From CANHCC01 sp040381555 (GTDB lineage Bacteria; Bacteroidota; Bacteroidia; J057; RFSG01), in the NCBI GenBank assembly GCA_040381555.1, contig JBEIHC010000138.1, positions 1 through 7,018 of the forward strand: a DNA stretch of 7,018 nucleotides. Direction: 5' to 3'. A model generated the notes under the pieces. That model worked only from the letters and a program-made list of their open reading frames with translations. It was not told where the DNA came from and made no database searches. Shown here piece after piece: positions 1 through 5,751 of the stretch (its first letter is position 1; every line of letters begins with the position of its first letter). The translations under genes were made by a program, and so were the position numbers.

Positions 1-95
1 ACTTTTGGATACTACAATCAAGGAGAAAATATTTAATTAATTGATTGTTATAAATCCTATCCTTGATTTAAAGGCCGAATGAAACAAAAAAACTT
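1..95. other. AT-rich intergenic end with overlapping inverted repeats
   Basis: No gene can be supported here. The segment is strongly AT-rich and lies just downstream of the recO stop codon. Two inverted repeats share their left arm. ACAATCAA (14-21) pairs with TTGATTGT (41-48), and AATCAAGGA (16-24) pairs with TCCTTGATT (60-68). The two pairings are mutually exclusive because bases 16-21 belong to both. The loops are long (19 and 35 nt) and neither stem is followed by a convincing U-tract on the recO strand, so this is not a standard terminator. All three plus-strand frames stay open from the left edge to stops near 34-44, so the tail of a convergent gene could end here, but 11 to 13 codons are too few to judge. 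Confidence 0.4.
14..68. repeat. nested inverted repeats sharing one arm
   Basis: The left arm at 14-24 can pair either with 41-48 (8 bp perfect) or with 60-68 (9 bp perfect). This is seen directly in the sequence. Its role is unknown. It could be an operator, a weak processing or termination structure for recO, or chance in AT-rich DNA. Confidence 0.35.
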
Positions 96-815
96 TTACC
101 CCCTAAAAACCTCCACCAACACATCTGGACTTCCAGGTTGACGAAAACCTTCGATATGATATCGGTAATAGAGCATGAGTCTGTTAAGGATGTCATTTTT
201 ATCCTTACTACTCAGTGGGATTTTCTGGCAGTGAGCGGCTTCACAATCGATAAATTGTAACACAAGATGAGAGGTACGGTCATAGAGTAGAGTATTTTCT
301 TCTACCCTACCTGCTTCTATATCAAAATATATTTTGTCCGATTGAATACCTGCAGCAACGGAGGGAGAAAACCCAAGGTATCCGGTGAAGTGCAGTAAGA
401 ACCAGATCAGCAATTGTACTCTTCCATCTTCTGCAGCATCCATTGCTTGGAGAGAATCCTGTAAAAATAAAAACAATGCTTCATTTCCTTCTTCTTCCTT
501 TAGACAGGAACGAACAATTTCCAAGAGATAACAAGCAATGGAAATGGCTATGGGGTCTTGATCTAAATGCCGGTAATAATGAATTAAACGGGACTCACTC
601 AGGTATTGCAAGTCTCGTCCTGCTTTTTGAAAATAGACAATTTCAATTTGTTGCAGAGGTTGAAATAATGCGGAGCGAATTTTTGCACCGGGTTTGCGGC
701 TGATACGGGCTATAAAAGACTTTATTCCCTGTTCCCGGGTATATAATTGGGTAATTAGGGCATTATCTCCATACGGAAGAGAGCGTAAAACAATGGCTTC
801 AGTTTTTCGAATCAT
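96..815 (-). CDS. recO: DNA repair protein RecO (recombination mediator)
   Basis: This encodes a 239-residue RecO, which in the RecFOR pathway helps displace SSB and load RecA on single-stranded gaps and anneals complementary strands in the cytoplasm. The N-terminus MIRKTEAIVLRSLPYGD with the following ITQLYTREQG and FIARISRKPGAK is the characteristic OB-fold region (about residues 1-80). A helical domain follows, with LLHFTGYLGFSP near 141-151. The ending YYRYHIEGFRQPGSPDVL is the usual C-terminal family signature. The CxxC zinc-binding knuckle of many RecO proteins is absent, and I see only scattered cysteines. The start is set at 815 because family similarity begins exactly there; an upstream ATG at 866 would add 17 unlike residues. 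The start lies inside the preceding gene (17-nt overlap, different frame), so translation is probably coupled. No strong ribosome-binding site is visible. Confidence 0.93.
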   Translation of the reverse strand: MIRKTEAIVLRSLPYGDNALITQLYTREQGIKSFIARISRKPGAKIRSALFQPLQQIEIVYFQKAGRDLQYLSESRLIHYYRHLDQDPIAISIACYLLEIVRSCLKEEEGNEALFLFLQDSLQAMDAAEDGRVQLLIWFLLHFTGYLGFSPSVAAGIQSDKIYFDIEAGRVEENTLLYDRTSHLVLQFIDCEAAHCQKIPLSSKDKNDILNRLMLYYRYHIEGFRQPGSPDVLVEVFRG

Positions 816-1374
816 GGGAGTATTCTTTAGCTGTTCGAATACGCACCGGTAATAAGCTTGCTGCAAGCTTTAGGATATTTTCTTCCTCAGGATATAATTC
901 GTCTAATTCTTTAATCCGATCTATATGCAAAATAGACTCTCCTTTTACTCCCAAAGGAGAAAGGGGATTATCCGGAAAAAGCACTATTTCACTAATAAGA
1001 AGTTGTTGTTTTAAATCCCCTAATAGTTGGCCGGCGGATATTCTTTCTCCGGTATTTATCAAGGTATTGGTTACCACCACAGGAGCCATTTGAAACCATT
1101 GGCGGAGCAAATCTTCCCGAACCTGAAAACGAGATTCTATTTTTTGAATAAAGCCGCGCTGATCTCCAGAAACAGGAACATTGGCAACTAATGCTTCGCT
1201 CAAATGCCCACTAATTCTTTTTGTTTGAAACCGTACAGCTGTATCGTCCGATAAAACTGCGTCATGAATAATTAATACGGGGCGATTCCAAGAAAAAGAA
1301 GCACTTAAATCACGGAGGAAAATATCATCCCGAATATTTTTCCCTGAAAGGTATAATACTGTGTACGAGCTCAT
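799..1374 (-). CDS. hypothetical protein, divergent amino-acid-kinase-like fold
   Basis: This is a 191-residue soluble protein with no signal peptide or membrane segment. I do not recognise it as a named gene. Read end to end it follows the order of an acetylglutamate/aspartate kinase-type fold. It has a first strand with YLSGKN (8-13), then NRPVLIIHDA (30-39) where such kinases have PVVVHGGG, then KRISGHLSE (52-60) and NVPVSGDQRG (65-74) where they have an RVT stretch and a GxSGxD stretch. Next come VVVTNTL and INTGERISAGQLLGDL (99-121) where they have the NxNAD region, IVLFPDNPLSPLG (130-142) where they have LLTDVPGVL, and a lysine-bearing C-terminal helix (NILKLAASLL). The family's KxGG and HGGG motifs are not kept and the protein is shorter than the usual 250-300 residues. 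Catalysis is therefore doubtful and a sensing, scaffold or binding role is possible. The gene starts 1 nt after the porZ stop (TAATATG) and overlaps recO. The fold assignment is inference from pattern only; the gene itself is secure. Confidence 0.85.
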   Translation of the reverse strand: MSSYTVLYLSGKNIRDDIFLRDLSASFSWNRPVLIIHDAVLSDDTAVRFQTKRISGHLSEALVANVPVSGDQRGFIQKIESRFQVREDLLRQWFQMAPVVVTNTLINTGERISAGQLLGDLKQQLLISEIVLFPDNPLSPLGVKGESILHIDRIKELDELYPEEENILKLAASLLPVRIRTAKEYSHDSKN

Positions 1375-1375
1375 A

Positions 1376-3676
1376 TTAAGGTTTAGGCATTACTGCCAAT
1401 TTGGTAATGCAGGCATTTTTATCTTCGGCATCTGCTGCCATAATGAGATATATCCCAGGATATACGACTGTTCCTCTTTCATCCTTTCCATCCCATACTG
1501 CTTGGCCACCCAAAGTATTGAGTTCTCTTACTAAAGCACCTGTTTCTGTTGTAATACGCACCACATTTTCGGCTGTTATGCCCCTAATAGAAACGGACTC
1601 ATTCTGGTTTGGATCATAAGGATTAGGGAAAACTTCTGGAGCCCCACATTGTTCGCTAGGTTCAGTTGCTTCTCCCATCAGAGTTATTAAACCTAAATCA
1701 GTGCTGATAAAGACTTCTCCTGTCTTTCCATTTATGGATATACTTTGAATATTATTCGAAAACAAAGGAGAATTATCCATAGTATAAGCTGCCAATTGTT
1801 CTGTTCCATCTTCGGACATTAGGTAAACCCCATTACGGGTACCTATCCACTTTCTATTTTGCCCATCAACAGCTATGCAGGTAACCGCTTCATTGGTAAA
1901 AAGAGGTCTTCGATTGAAAACAGGTCTTTGAGCATCCACGCTCGAATTAGAGAATACACCCCTTGGATTATTAAAGACAGCAACACCTGTACTAGTACCT
2001 ACCCATATTCTGCCATTCTTATCTTTGGTAAGGCAGTTCACAAAATTGCTCGGCAAAGAGCCTTGACCTGCACTGGTGTTGAGGATTCGTTGCCTATGAT
2101 TACTGAGTGTTTCGGGGGTGCCTTTGTCATCATAAACGATTATTCCTACATTTTCAACTGCAATCCATTTAAATCCCCCCTCATCAATTTCTAGCCATTT
2201 GACATTATCCGGACTGGTCAATAAAGGAAAGGCATACCAGAAGCCAGAAGCCGTTTTTACTTGAAGGGGAGTGGGGCTAAATTCGGTAGTAAACCATAAA
2301 TTATTTTTGGCGTCCATTTTAATATCGTGTACCCGAATATCCGTTTCAATAGAATTCTCCTTTACTCTGCCGCGAATTCCGCTATTGCTGCCATCGTAAA
2401 ATTGGATAAGTTCTCCTCTACGCAATTGCGCTAATCCTAACTGAAAGGAGCCCATCCAAACATCCCCTGTTTGAGCATCATAATAAGAAGTAACGAAATC
2501 CATGTCGTTTTTACCGCTAATTAATTTGCCATTGAAGCTGTTGAGGTTTTTCCAACCATCGATTTTATTGAAATAGAAAATACCACTTTTATCGAATTGC
2601 ACCCCAAAGCCCTTAGGTGCGATATAAAATTCATCTATCCCAACAGCTACTTCAGTGCTTAAATTGTTTTCCGGCCCCGTCACCGGTATAGGGGTTTCAT
2701 AAAAATTATCCCAAACCCACCAGCCATGAAATTCATCATTCACATATATCCTTTTTTGTTTTTTAGGATCAGGGAAACAAGATTTAGGTTTTTCGGTATT
2801 GGCTTTAATTAAGAATCCATCCTGAAACAAAGCATTTAGTCTTTCTCCAAAAGTACCGCATAATACGCCAAATCGATAATCTAAAGAATTAAAGGAACCA
2901 TTTTCTAAAGAGGTTACACTCCATCCCGCACTTGGAGTGAATTTGTAAATGGTATCTAAATAATTGCAGAAAAGGACTGATTGATCTCCGGTAATGAACT
3001 GGGTTGTTGCATTGCTAGGGGCATGTCCCATTACTGTTTCAGCAAACCAAGCTTTACTATCTGCGAGGTTTGGGAAATTCAAAGATGCAGAGAAAAGTCC
3101 GGTAGGCGTTGAAGCAAAGATTTTGTTTCCAAAAACAAAAACAGAGGAGATATTTACTCCTGCTTCATTCGTGCCAATTTTTACAAAAGTATTCCGGGTC
3201 TCCTTTCGAATCATATCATATTGTACTATTCCAAATCCTGTGGCAATAAACAAGAAACTACCGGAAAACGAAATGCCATTTATTCTTTTGTTGCCATATA
3301 ATTGAGTCCGGAAAATGTCCGACATAACTTCAATTTTATCAGGCGTTTGGAAGAAATTTATCATTCCATCCTCATACCCTACTATGATTTGATCATGAAG
3401 GGAGTCATACTGAATGAGCGAACCGTTTAAGCCGGAAAATCCATCCACAGTAGAATAGGTTTTGATAGCTTGTTCTTCAGGTTCATAGCTAAAAATACCC
3501 CCTTGGGTCAGGGTGTAATACATTCCCTCTCTCCAGGTTGTTTGAATGCAAGAGCCATAACTGGTATAGGATTTCCATGCTCCAAGAGGCATTGCATTTT
3601 GCCCAAAACAGATACTGAGCAACATCAAAAGGAAAGATACCTTAAGCAATAACGCGATGAAGTTGCTTCGAATCAT
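1376..3676 (-). CDS. porZ: PorZ-like T9SS surface beta-propeller protein
   Basis: This 766-residue exported protein matches the architecture of PorZ, a T9SS component. In Porphyromonas gingivalis PorZ sits on the cell surface, works with the PorU sortase and delivers anionic LPS to it. Residues 1-25 form a signal peptide (hydrophobic FIALLLKVSFLLMLLSICFG, cleavage probably near 25). The mature start, PLGAWKSYTSYG, is typical of the PorZ N-terminal propeller. Two propellers follow, roughly 30-310 and 315-665. Regulator-propeller blades are visible, for example DQIIVGYEDGMINFF (95-109), NNLWFTTE (458-465), GRIWVGTSTGVAVF (555-568), NRKWIGTRNGVYLM (607-620) and GEVFISTDLGLITL (653-666). The C-terminus (about 678-766) is a T9SS-type beta-sandwich, with VFPNPYDPN at 682-690 and VWDGKDERG then GIYLI near 727-745. 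Length is close to the P. gingivalis protein. ATG overlaps the preceding stop (ATGA, 4 nt). A generic propeller lipoprotein is less likely because no lipobox is seen and recO lies nearby. Confidence 0.85.
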   Translation of the reverse strand: MIRSNFIALLLKVSFLLMLLSICFGQNAMPLGAWKSYTSYGSCIQTTWREGMYYTLTQGGIFSYEPEEQAIKTYSTVDGFSGLNGSLIQYDSLHDQIIVGYEDGMINFFQTPDKIEVMSDIFRTQLYGNKRINGISFSGSFLFIATGFGIVQYDMIRKETRNTFVKIGTNEAGVNISSVFVFGNKIFASTPTGLFSASLNFPNLADSKAWFAETVMGHAPSNATTQFITGDQSVLFCNYLDTIYKFTPSAGWSVTSLENGSFNSLDYRFGVLCGTFGERLNALFQDGFLIKANTEKPKSCFPDPKKQKRIYVNDEFHGWWVWDNFYETPIPVTGPENNLSTEVAVGIDEFYIAPKGFGVQFDKSGIFYFNKIDGWKNLNSFNGKLISGKNDMDFVTSYYDAQTGDVWMGSFQLGLAQLRRGELIQFYDGSNSGIRGRVKENSIETDIRVHDIKMDAKNNLWFTTEFSPTPLQVKTASGFWYAFPLLTSPDNVKWLEIDEGGFKWIAVENVGIIVYDDKGTPETLSNHRQRILNTSAGQGSLPSNFVNCLTKDKNGRIWVGTSTGVAVFNNPRGVFSNSSVDAQRPVFNRRPLFTNEAVTCIAVDGQNRKWIGTRNGVYLMSEDGTEQLAAYTMDNSPLFSNNIQSISINGKTGEVFISTDLGLITLMGEATEPSEQCGAPEVFPNPYDPNQNESVSIRGITAENVVRITTETGALVRELNTLGGQAVWDGKDERGTVVYPGIYLIMAADAEDKNACITKLAVMPKP

Positions 3677-4065
3677 TTAGAGAAGATCATTTTCAATGAG
3701 ATTAACAGGATGATACCACCAAATACTTTTTTCAACCAGAATTCGGGAATCTGAACAGCAAATTTTGACCCAATCCAGGAACCCAACACAAAACCTAGGC
3801 CCAAGAGGATGGCTACTTTAAAATCTACATATCCTCCTTTGTAATAGTTCAGTACCCCTAGGGCAACTACTGGAAACATCAGCATAGCTAAGACGGTTCC
3901 CTGAGCCTGATGCTGATTGTAGTGTAAGAGCATAACCAAAGCAGGAACCAATACAATTCCTCCTCCAATTCCGACCAAGCCACTGAGAATCCCCGCTCCT
4001 AAGCCAATAATCAGAAGCAAGATTATTTCATTCATTGTAAATTGTTTTTTGGACAAATCAGACAT
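3673..4065 (-). CDS. half-size TauE/SafE-family membrane permease
   Basis: This is a 130-residue integral membrane protein of the TauE/SafE family, whose members are proposed exporters of sulfite, sulfoacetate or related organosulfur anions. The signature GLGAGILSGLVGIGGGIVLVPAL covers residues 21-43. About four hydrophobic segments follow one another (about 13-43, 55-75, 84-104, 112-128). Full-length family members carry two such repeats (about 250 residues), so this protein is a single repeat. Half-size versions would have to dimerise (inference). The reading frame shows no sign of a frameshift. The start is uncertain. ATG 4065 gives 130 residues, while ATG 4035 removes a polar 10-residue leader and starts at MNEIILLL. 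A -7-like element at 4070-4077 would place the transcript start near 4065, which favours 4035 if that promoter is used. The stop overlaps the porZ start by 4 nt. The transported substrate cannot be inferred. Confidence 0.85.
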   Translation of the reverse strand: MSDLSKKQFTMNEIILLLIIGLGAGILSGLVGIGGGIVLVPALVMLLHYNQHQAQGTVLAMLMFPVVALGVLNYYKGGYVDFKVAILLGLGFVLGSWIGSKFAVQIPEFWLKKVFGGIILLISLKMIFSK

Positions 4066-4069
4066 TAGT

Positions 4070-4077
4070 CAAAGTTA
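4070..4077 (-). promoter_or_regulatory. candidate Bacteroidota -7 element before the TauE/SafE-porZ operon
   Basis: On the minus strand the octamer TAACTTTG fits the Bacteroidota -7 consensus TAnnTTTG. It sits in the 50-nt gap between the methyltransferase stop and the first ATG of the next gene. The expected -33 TTG at 17-23 nt upstream is missing; the nearest TTG is about 30 nt away. It may therefore be a weak internal promoter or chance. Confidence 0.3.
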
Positions 4078-4115
4078 CGGAAAAAGCATTTTCAGCCAGA
4101 TACTTACCAAAGGTA

Positions 4116-4709
4116 TTAGTAAATAAACGGAAGGAAGGCATAAGTTCGTTCCTGGTATTGTTGATATTGAGGCGTGAATTGTTGTCGTAAGACTTTTTCT
4201 TCCTGATTTATCCGAATAATCAGCGCCCATGCTGTGGGGATAAGCACAATCAACAGACTGAATATGTTATTGAGTGCGAGAGCTAAACCTATGAAGCACA
4301 AATACAAAGCCATATAGGAGGGATGCCGAATATAGCGAAACCAACCGGTGGTCAAGAGTGTTTGATTGGGAGAATAATGAATGTCAACGGTAAAGTTTTT
4401 GCCTAAGGAAAATACTACCGCCAATCTACAGCAAAGACCAATTGTTATCATAACAGAACCGGGAATTACAAGAGAGATATTTTTGAACAGGGGGAATTCT
4501 GTGCAAGCGGTTATAATTAGGGCTGATGCTGTAGAAAGAGCGTTTACCTTTTCTAATAATTGTAAAGTGCCTTTGTCCCAAGCTTCCCTATATTGAGGCG
4601 CTCTGCAAGTGCGGTTAAGCCAAAGTTCCATCACCCACCAAACTAAACAGGAAATCATCCACCAAATTCCTGCCGAAGAAGTCAATTCGTGAAGCGATAG
4701 TTTGTTCAT
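4116..4709 (-). CDS. isoprenylcysteine carboxyl methyltransferase (ICMT)-family membrane methyltransferase
   Basis: This 197-residue polytopic inner-membrane protein belongs to the ICMT/phospholipid methyltransferase superfamily, which uses S-adenosylmethionine. The diagnostic C-terminal half is intact. It shows GLCCRLAVVFSLGKNFT (91-107), TTGWFRYIRHPSYMALYL (120-137, with the hallmark RHP at 128-130), a hydrophobic hairpin (135-166), then RINQEEKVLRQQF (166-178) with the paired glutamates, and YQQYQERTYAFLPFIY to the end. Hydrophobic stretches at about 13-30, 60-75 and 78-100 complete the membrane core. Bacteria generally lack prenylated CaaX proteins, so the real acceptor is unknown (a lipid, quinone-like molecule or small amphiphile is possible). 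The ATG at 4709 is only a few nucleotides from a -7-like element, which suggests a very short or absent leader. It probably heads the leftward gene cluster, though a 50-nt gap separates it from the tightly overlapping genes that follow. Confidence 0.88.
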   Translation of the reverse strand: MNKLSLHELTSSAGIWWMISCLVWWVMELWLNRTCRAPQYREAWDKGTLQLLEKVNALSTASALIITACTEFPLFKNISLVIPGSVMITIGLCCRLAVVFSLGKNFTVDIHYSPNQTLLTTGWFRYIRHPSYMALYLCFIGLALALNNIFSLLIVLIPTAWALIIRINQEEKVLRQQFTPQYQQYQERTYAFLPFIY

Positions 4710-4716
4710 TTTAAAA

Positions 4717-4724
4717 CAAAACTA
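4717..4724 (-). promoter_or_regulatory. candidate -7 promoter element for the ICMT-family gene
   Basis: On the minus strand TAGTTTTG fits TAnnTTTG and ends 7 nt before the ATG at 4709. That would give a leader of only a few nucleotides. No TTG is present at the expected -33 distance, so support rests on the octamer and its position alone. Confidence 0.35.
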
Positions 4725-4758
4725 CTTGAATTCATCTGCCATCTTGTTGGCTTAATCT

Positions 4759-4774
4759 AATCTTGGGAAAGATT
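4759..4774. repeat. small palindrome in the divergent promoter region
   Basis: AATCTT (4759-4764) and AAGATT (4769-4774) are perfect inverted arms around a GGGA spacer. The site lies between two divergent transcription units, about 35 nt upstream of the leftward -7-like box and about 70 nt upstream of the rightward promoter. It could be a regulator binding site. It has no U-tract, so a terminator is unlikely. Confidence 0.3.
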
Positions 4775-4842
4775 CTAGCATTCGGGCAGGTTTTATATGA
4801 TTGGATTTACTGGGAGCATTTACAGGTTTGTCCACCTCCTAG

Positions 4843-4876
4843 TTGATTTCCCTCTGCCCTAATTTCCCTACCTTCG
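4843..4876 (+). promoter_or_regulatory. candidate Bacteroidota promoter for the transketolase pair
   Basis: TTG at 4843-4845 and TACCTTCG at 4869-4876 resemble the Bacteroidota -33/-7 pair TTG-N17-23-TAnnTTTG. One base differs in the -7 box and the spacer is 23 nt, the long end of the range. Transcription would begin near 4880, about 10 nt before the ATG at 4891. This supports that ATG over the in-frame TTG at 4843, which would lie in the -33 element itself. Confidence 0.5.
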
Positions 4877-4890
4877 CAGGATTAATTTGT

Positions 4891-5742
4891 ATGAAAGAAA
4901 CCAATACTGAAGAACTCAAAAAAATAGCCTCCCAAGTGAGGCGGGATATTTTGCGAATGGTTCATGCCGTGAATTCAGGGCATCCGGGAGGTTCCCTAGG
5001 TTGTACTGATTTTATAACGGCATTGTATTTTCGAATAATGAATCACCAACCGATTCCATTTTCTATGGAAGGTAAAGGAGAGGATCTGTTTTTTCTTTCG
5101 AATGGGCATATTAGTCCTCTGTGGTATAGTGTGTTGGCTCGGAGCGGTTATTTTGAGGTAAAAGAATTATCCTCGTTCCGAAAATTAAATTCCCGACTTC
5201 AAGGACATCCCGCAACACACGAAGGACTTCCTGGCATTCGCGTAGCTTCTGGCTCCTTGGGCCAAGGAATGTCTGTTGCTGCAGGTGTCGCCCTAGCAAA
5301 AAAACTGGATCAAGATTCAGGAATCGTATTCTCCTTGCATGGAGATGGAGAATTGGATGAAGGACAAATATGGGAAGCAGCTCTTTTTGCTGCCCACCAT
5401 AAAATTGACAATCTTATCTCTACCGTGGATGTGAATGGGCAGCAAATTGATGGCCCAACAGAAAAAGTACTTTCTCTTGGAAATCTTCGGGCCAAATGGG
5501 AGGCATTCGGATGGAAGGTGTTGGAAATGAATGGAAATGTGATGGAGGAAATCCTCGATACGGTTACGAAAGCGCGTGCACTCTGTGGTAAGGGTCAACC
5601 AATATTGATTCTCATGAAAACAGAAATGGGCAAAGGGGTAGATTTTATGGAAGGAACCCACAAATGGCATGGGGTAGCACCCAATGATGAGCAACTAAAA
5701 ACAGCCCTAGCCCAGTTACCTGAAACCTTGGGAGATTATTAA
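4891..5742 (+). CDS. transketolase, N-terminal (TPP-binding) subunit
   Basis: This 283-residue protein corresponds to the N-terminal third of classical transketolase. Paired with the next gene, it transfers two-carbon ketol units between sugar phosphates in the cytoplasmic pentose phosphate pathway. It contains NSGHPGGSLG (28-37, with the catalytic-site His31), SNGHISP (70-76), LQGHPA (103-108), GSLGQGMS (121-128), and the thiamine diphosphate/Mg2+ motif GDGELDEGQ (151-159) closing at VDVNGQQIDG (179-188). HKWHG (257-261) supplies another active-site histidine. All expected motifs for this half are present. The pyrimidine-binding and C-terminal domains are absent because they are encoded separately. 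Start chosen at 4891: family similarity begins a few residues later and a promoter-like element lies immediately upstream. The stop is 9 nt before the next ATG. Dihydroxyacetone synthase or DXS alternatives fit less well given the motif spacing and split form. Confidence 0.93.
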   Translation: MKETNTEELKKIASQVRRDILRMVHAVNSGHPGGSLGCTDFITALYFRIMNHQPIPFSMEGKGEDLFFLSNGHISPLWYSVLARSGYFEVKELSSFRKLNSRLQGHPATHEGLPGIRVASGSLGQGMSVAAGVALAKKLDQDSGIVFSLHGDGELDEGQIWEAALFAAHHKIDNLISTVDVNGQQIDGPTEKVLSLGNLRAKWEAFGWKVLEMNGNVMEEILDTVTKARALCGKGQPILILMKTEMGKGVDFMEGTHKWHGVAPNDEQLKTALAQLPETLGDY

Positions 5743-5751
5743 GCCTGTAAA

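Noticed and set aside
18..28. AAGGAG at 20-25 as a ribosome binding site for a plus-strand gene
   Set aside because: No start codon opening a usable frame follows within a normal distance, and stops occur soon after.
1..44. The C-terminal tail of a plus-strand gene entering from the left edge
   Set aside because: All three plus frames are open for 11 to 13 codons and none shows a recognisable motif, so no call is possible.
86..108. A minus-strand terminator made of TTTTA-GGGGG-TAAAA followed by seven U at the recO end
   Set aside because: The stem is only five A-T pairs and spans the recO stop codon, so it is too weak to call a terminator.
816..866. A longer RecO start at 866 adding 17 residues
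   Set aside because: RecO family similarity begins at MIRKTEAIVL (start 815), and the extra residues are just the other frame of the overlapping upstream gene.
1859..2194. A 111-codon plus-strand open frame inside porZ
   Set aside because: It is antisense to a well-supported propeller protein, has low-complexity coding character and no promoter or family resemblance.
4843..4890. A TTG start giving a 299-residue transketolase N-terminal subunit
   Set aside because: The added 16 residues are unlike the family and the TTG coincides with a likely -33 promoter element; ATG 4891 fits better.
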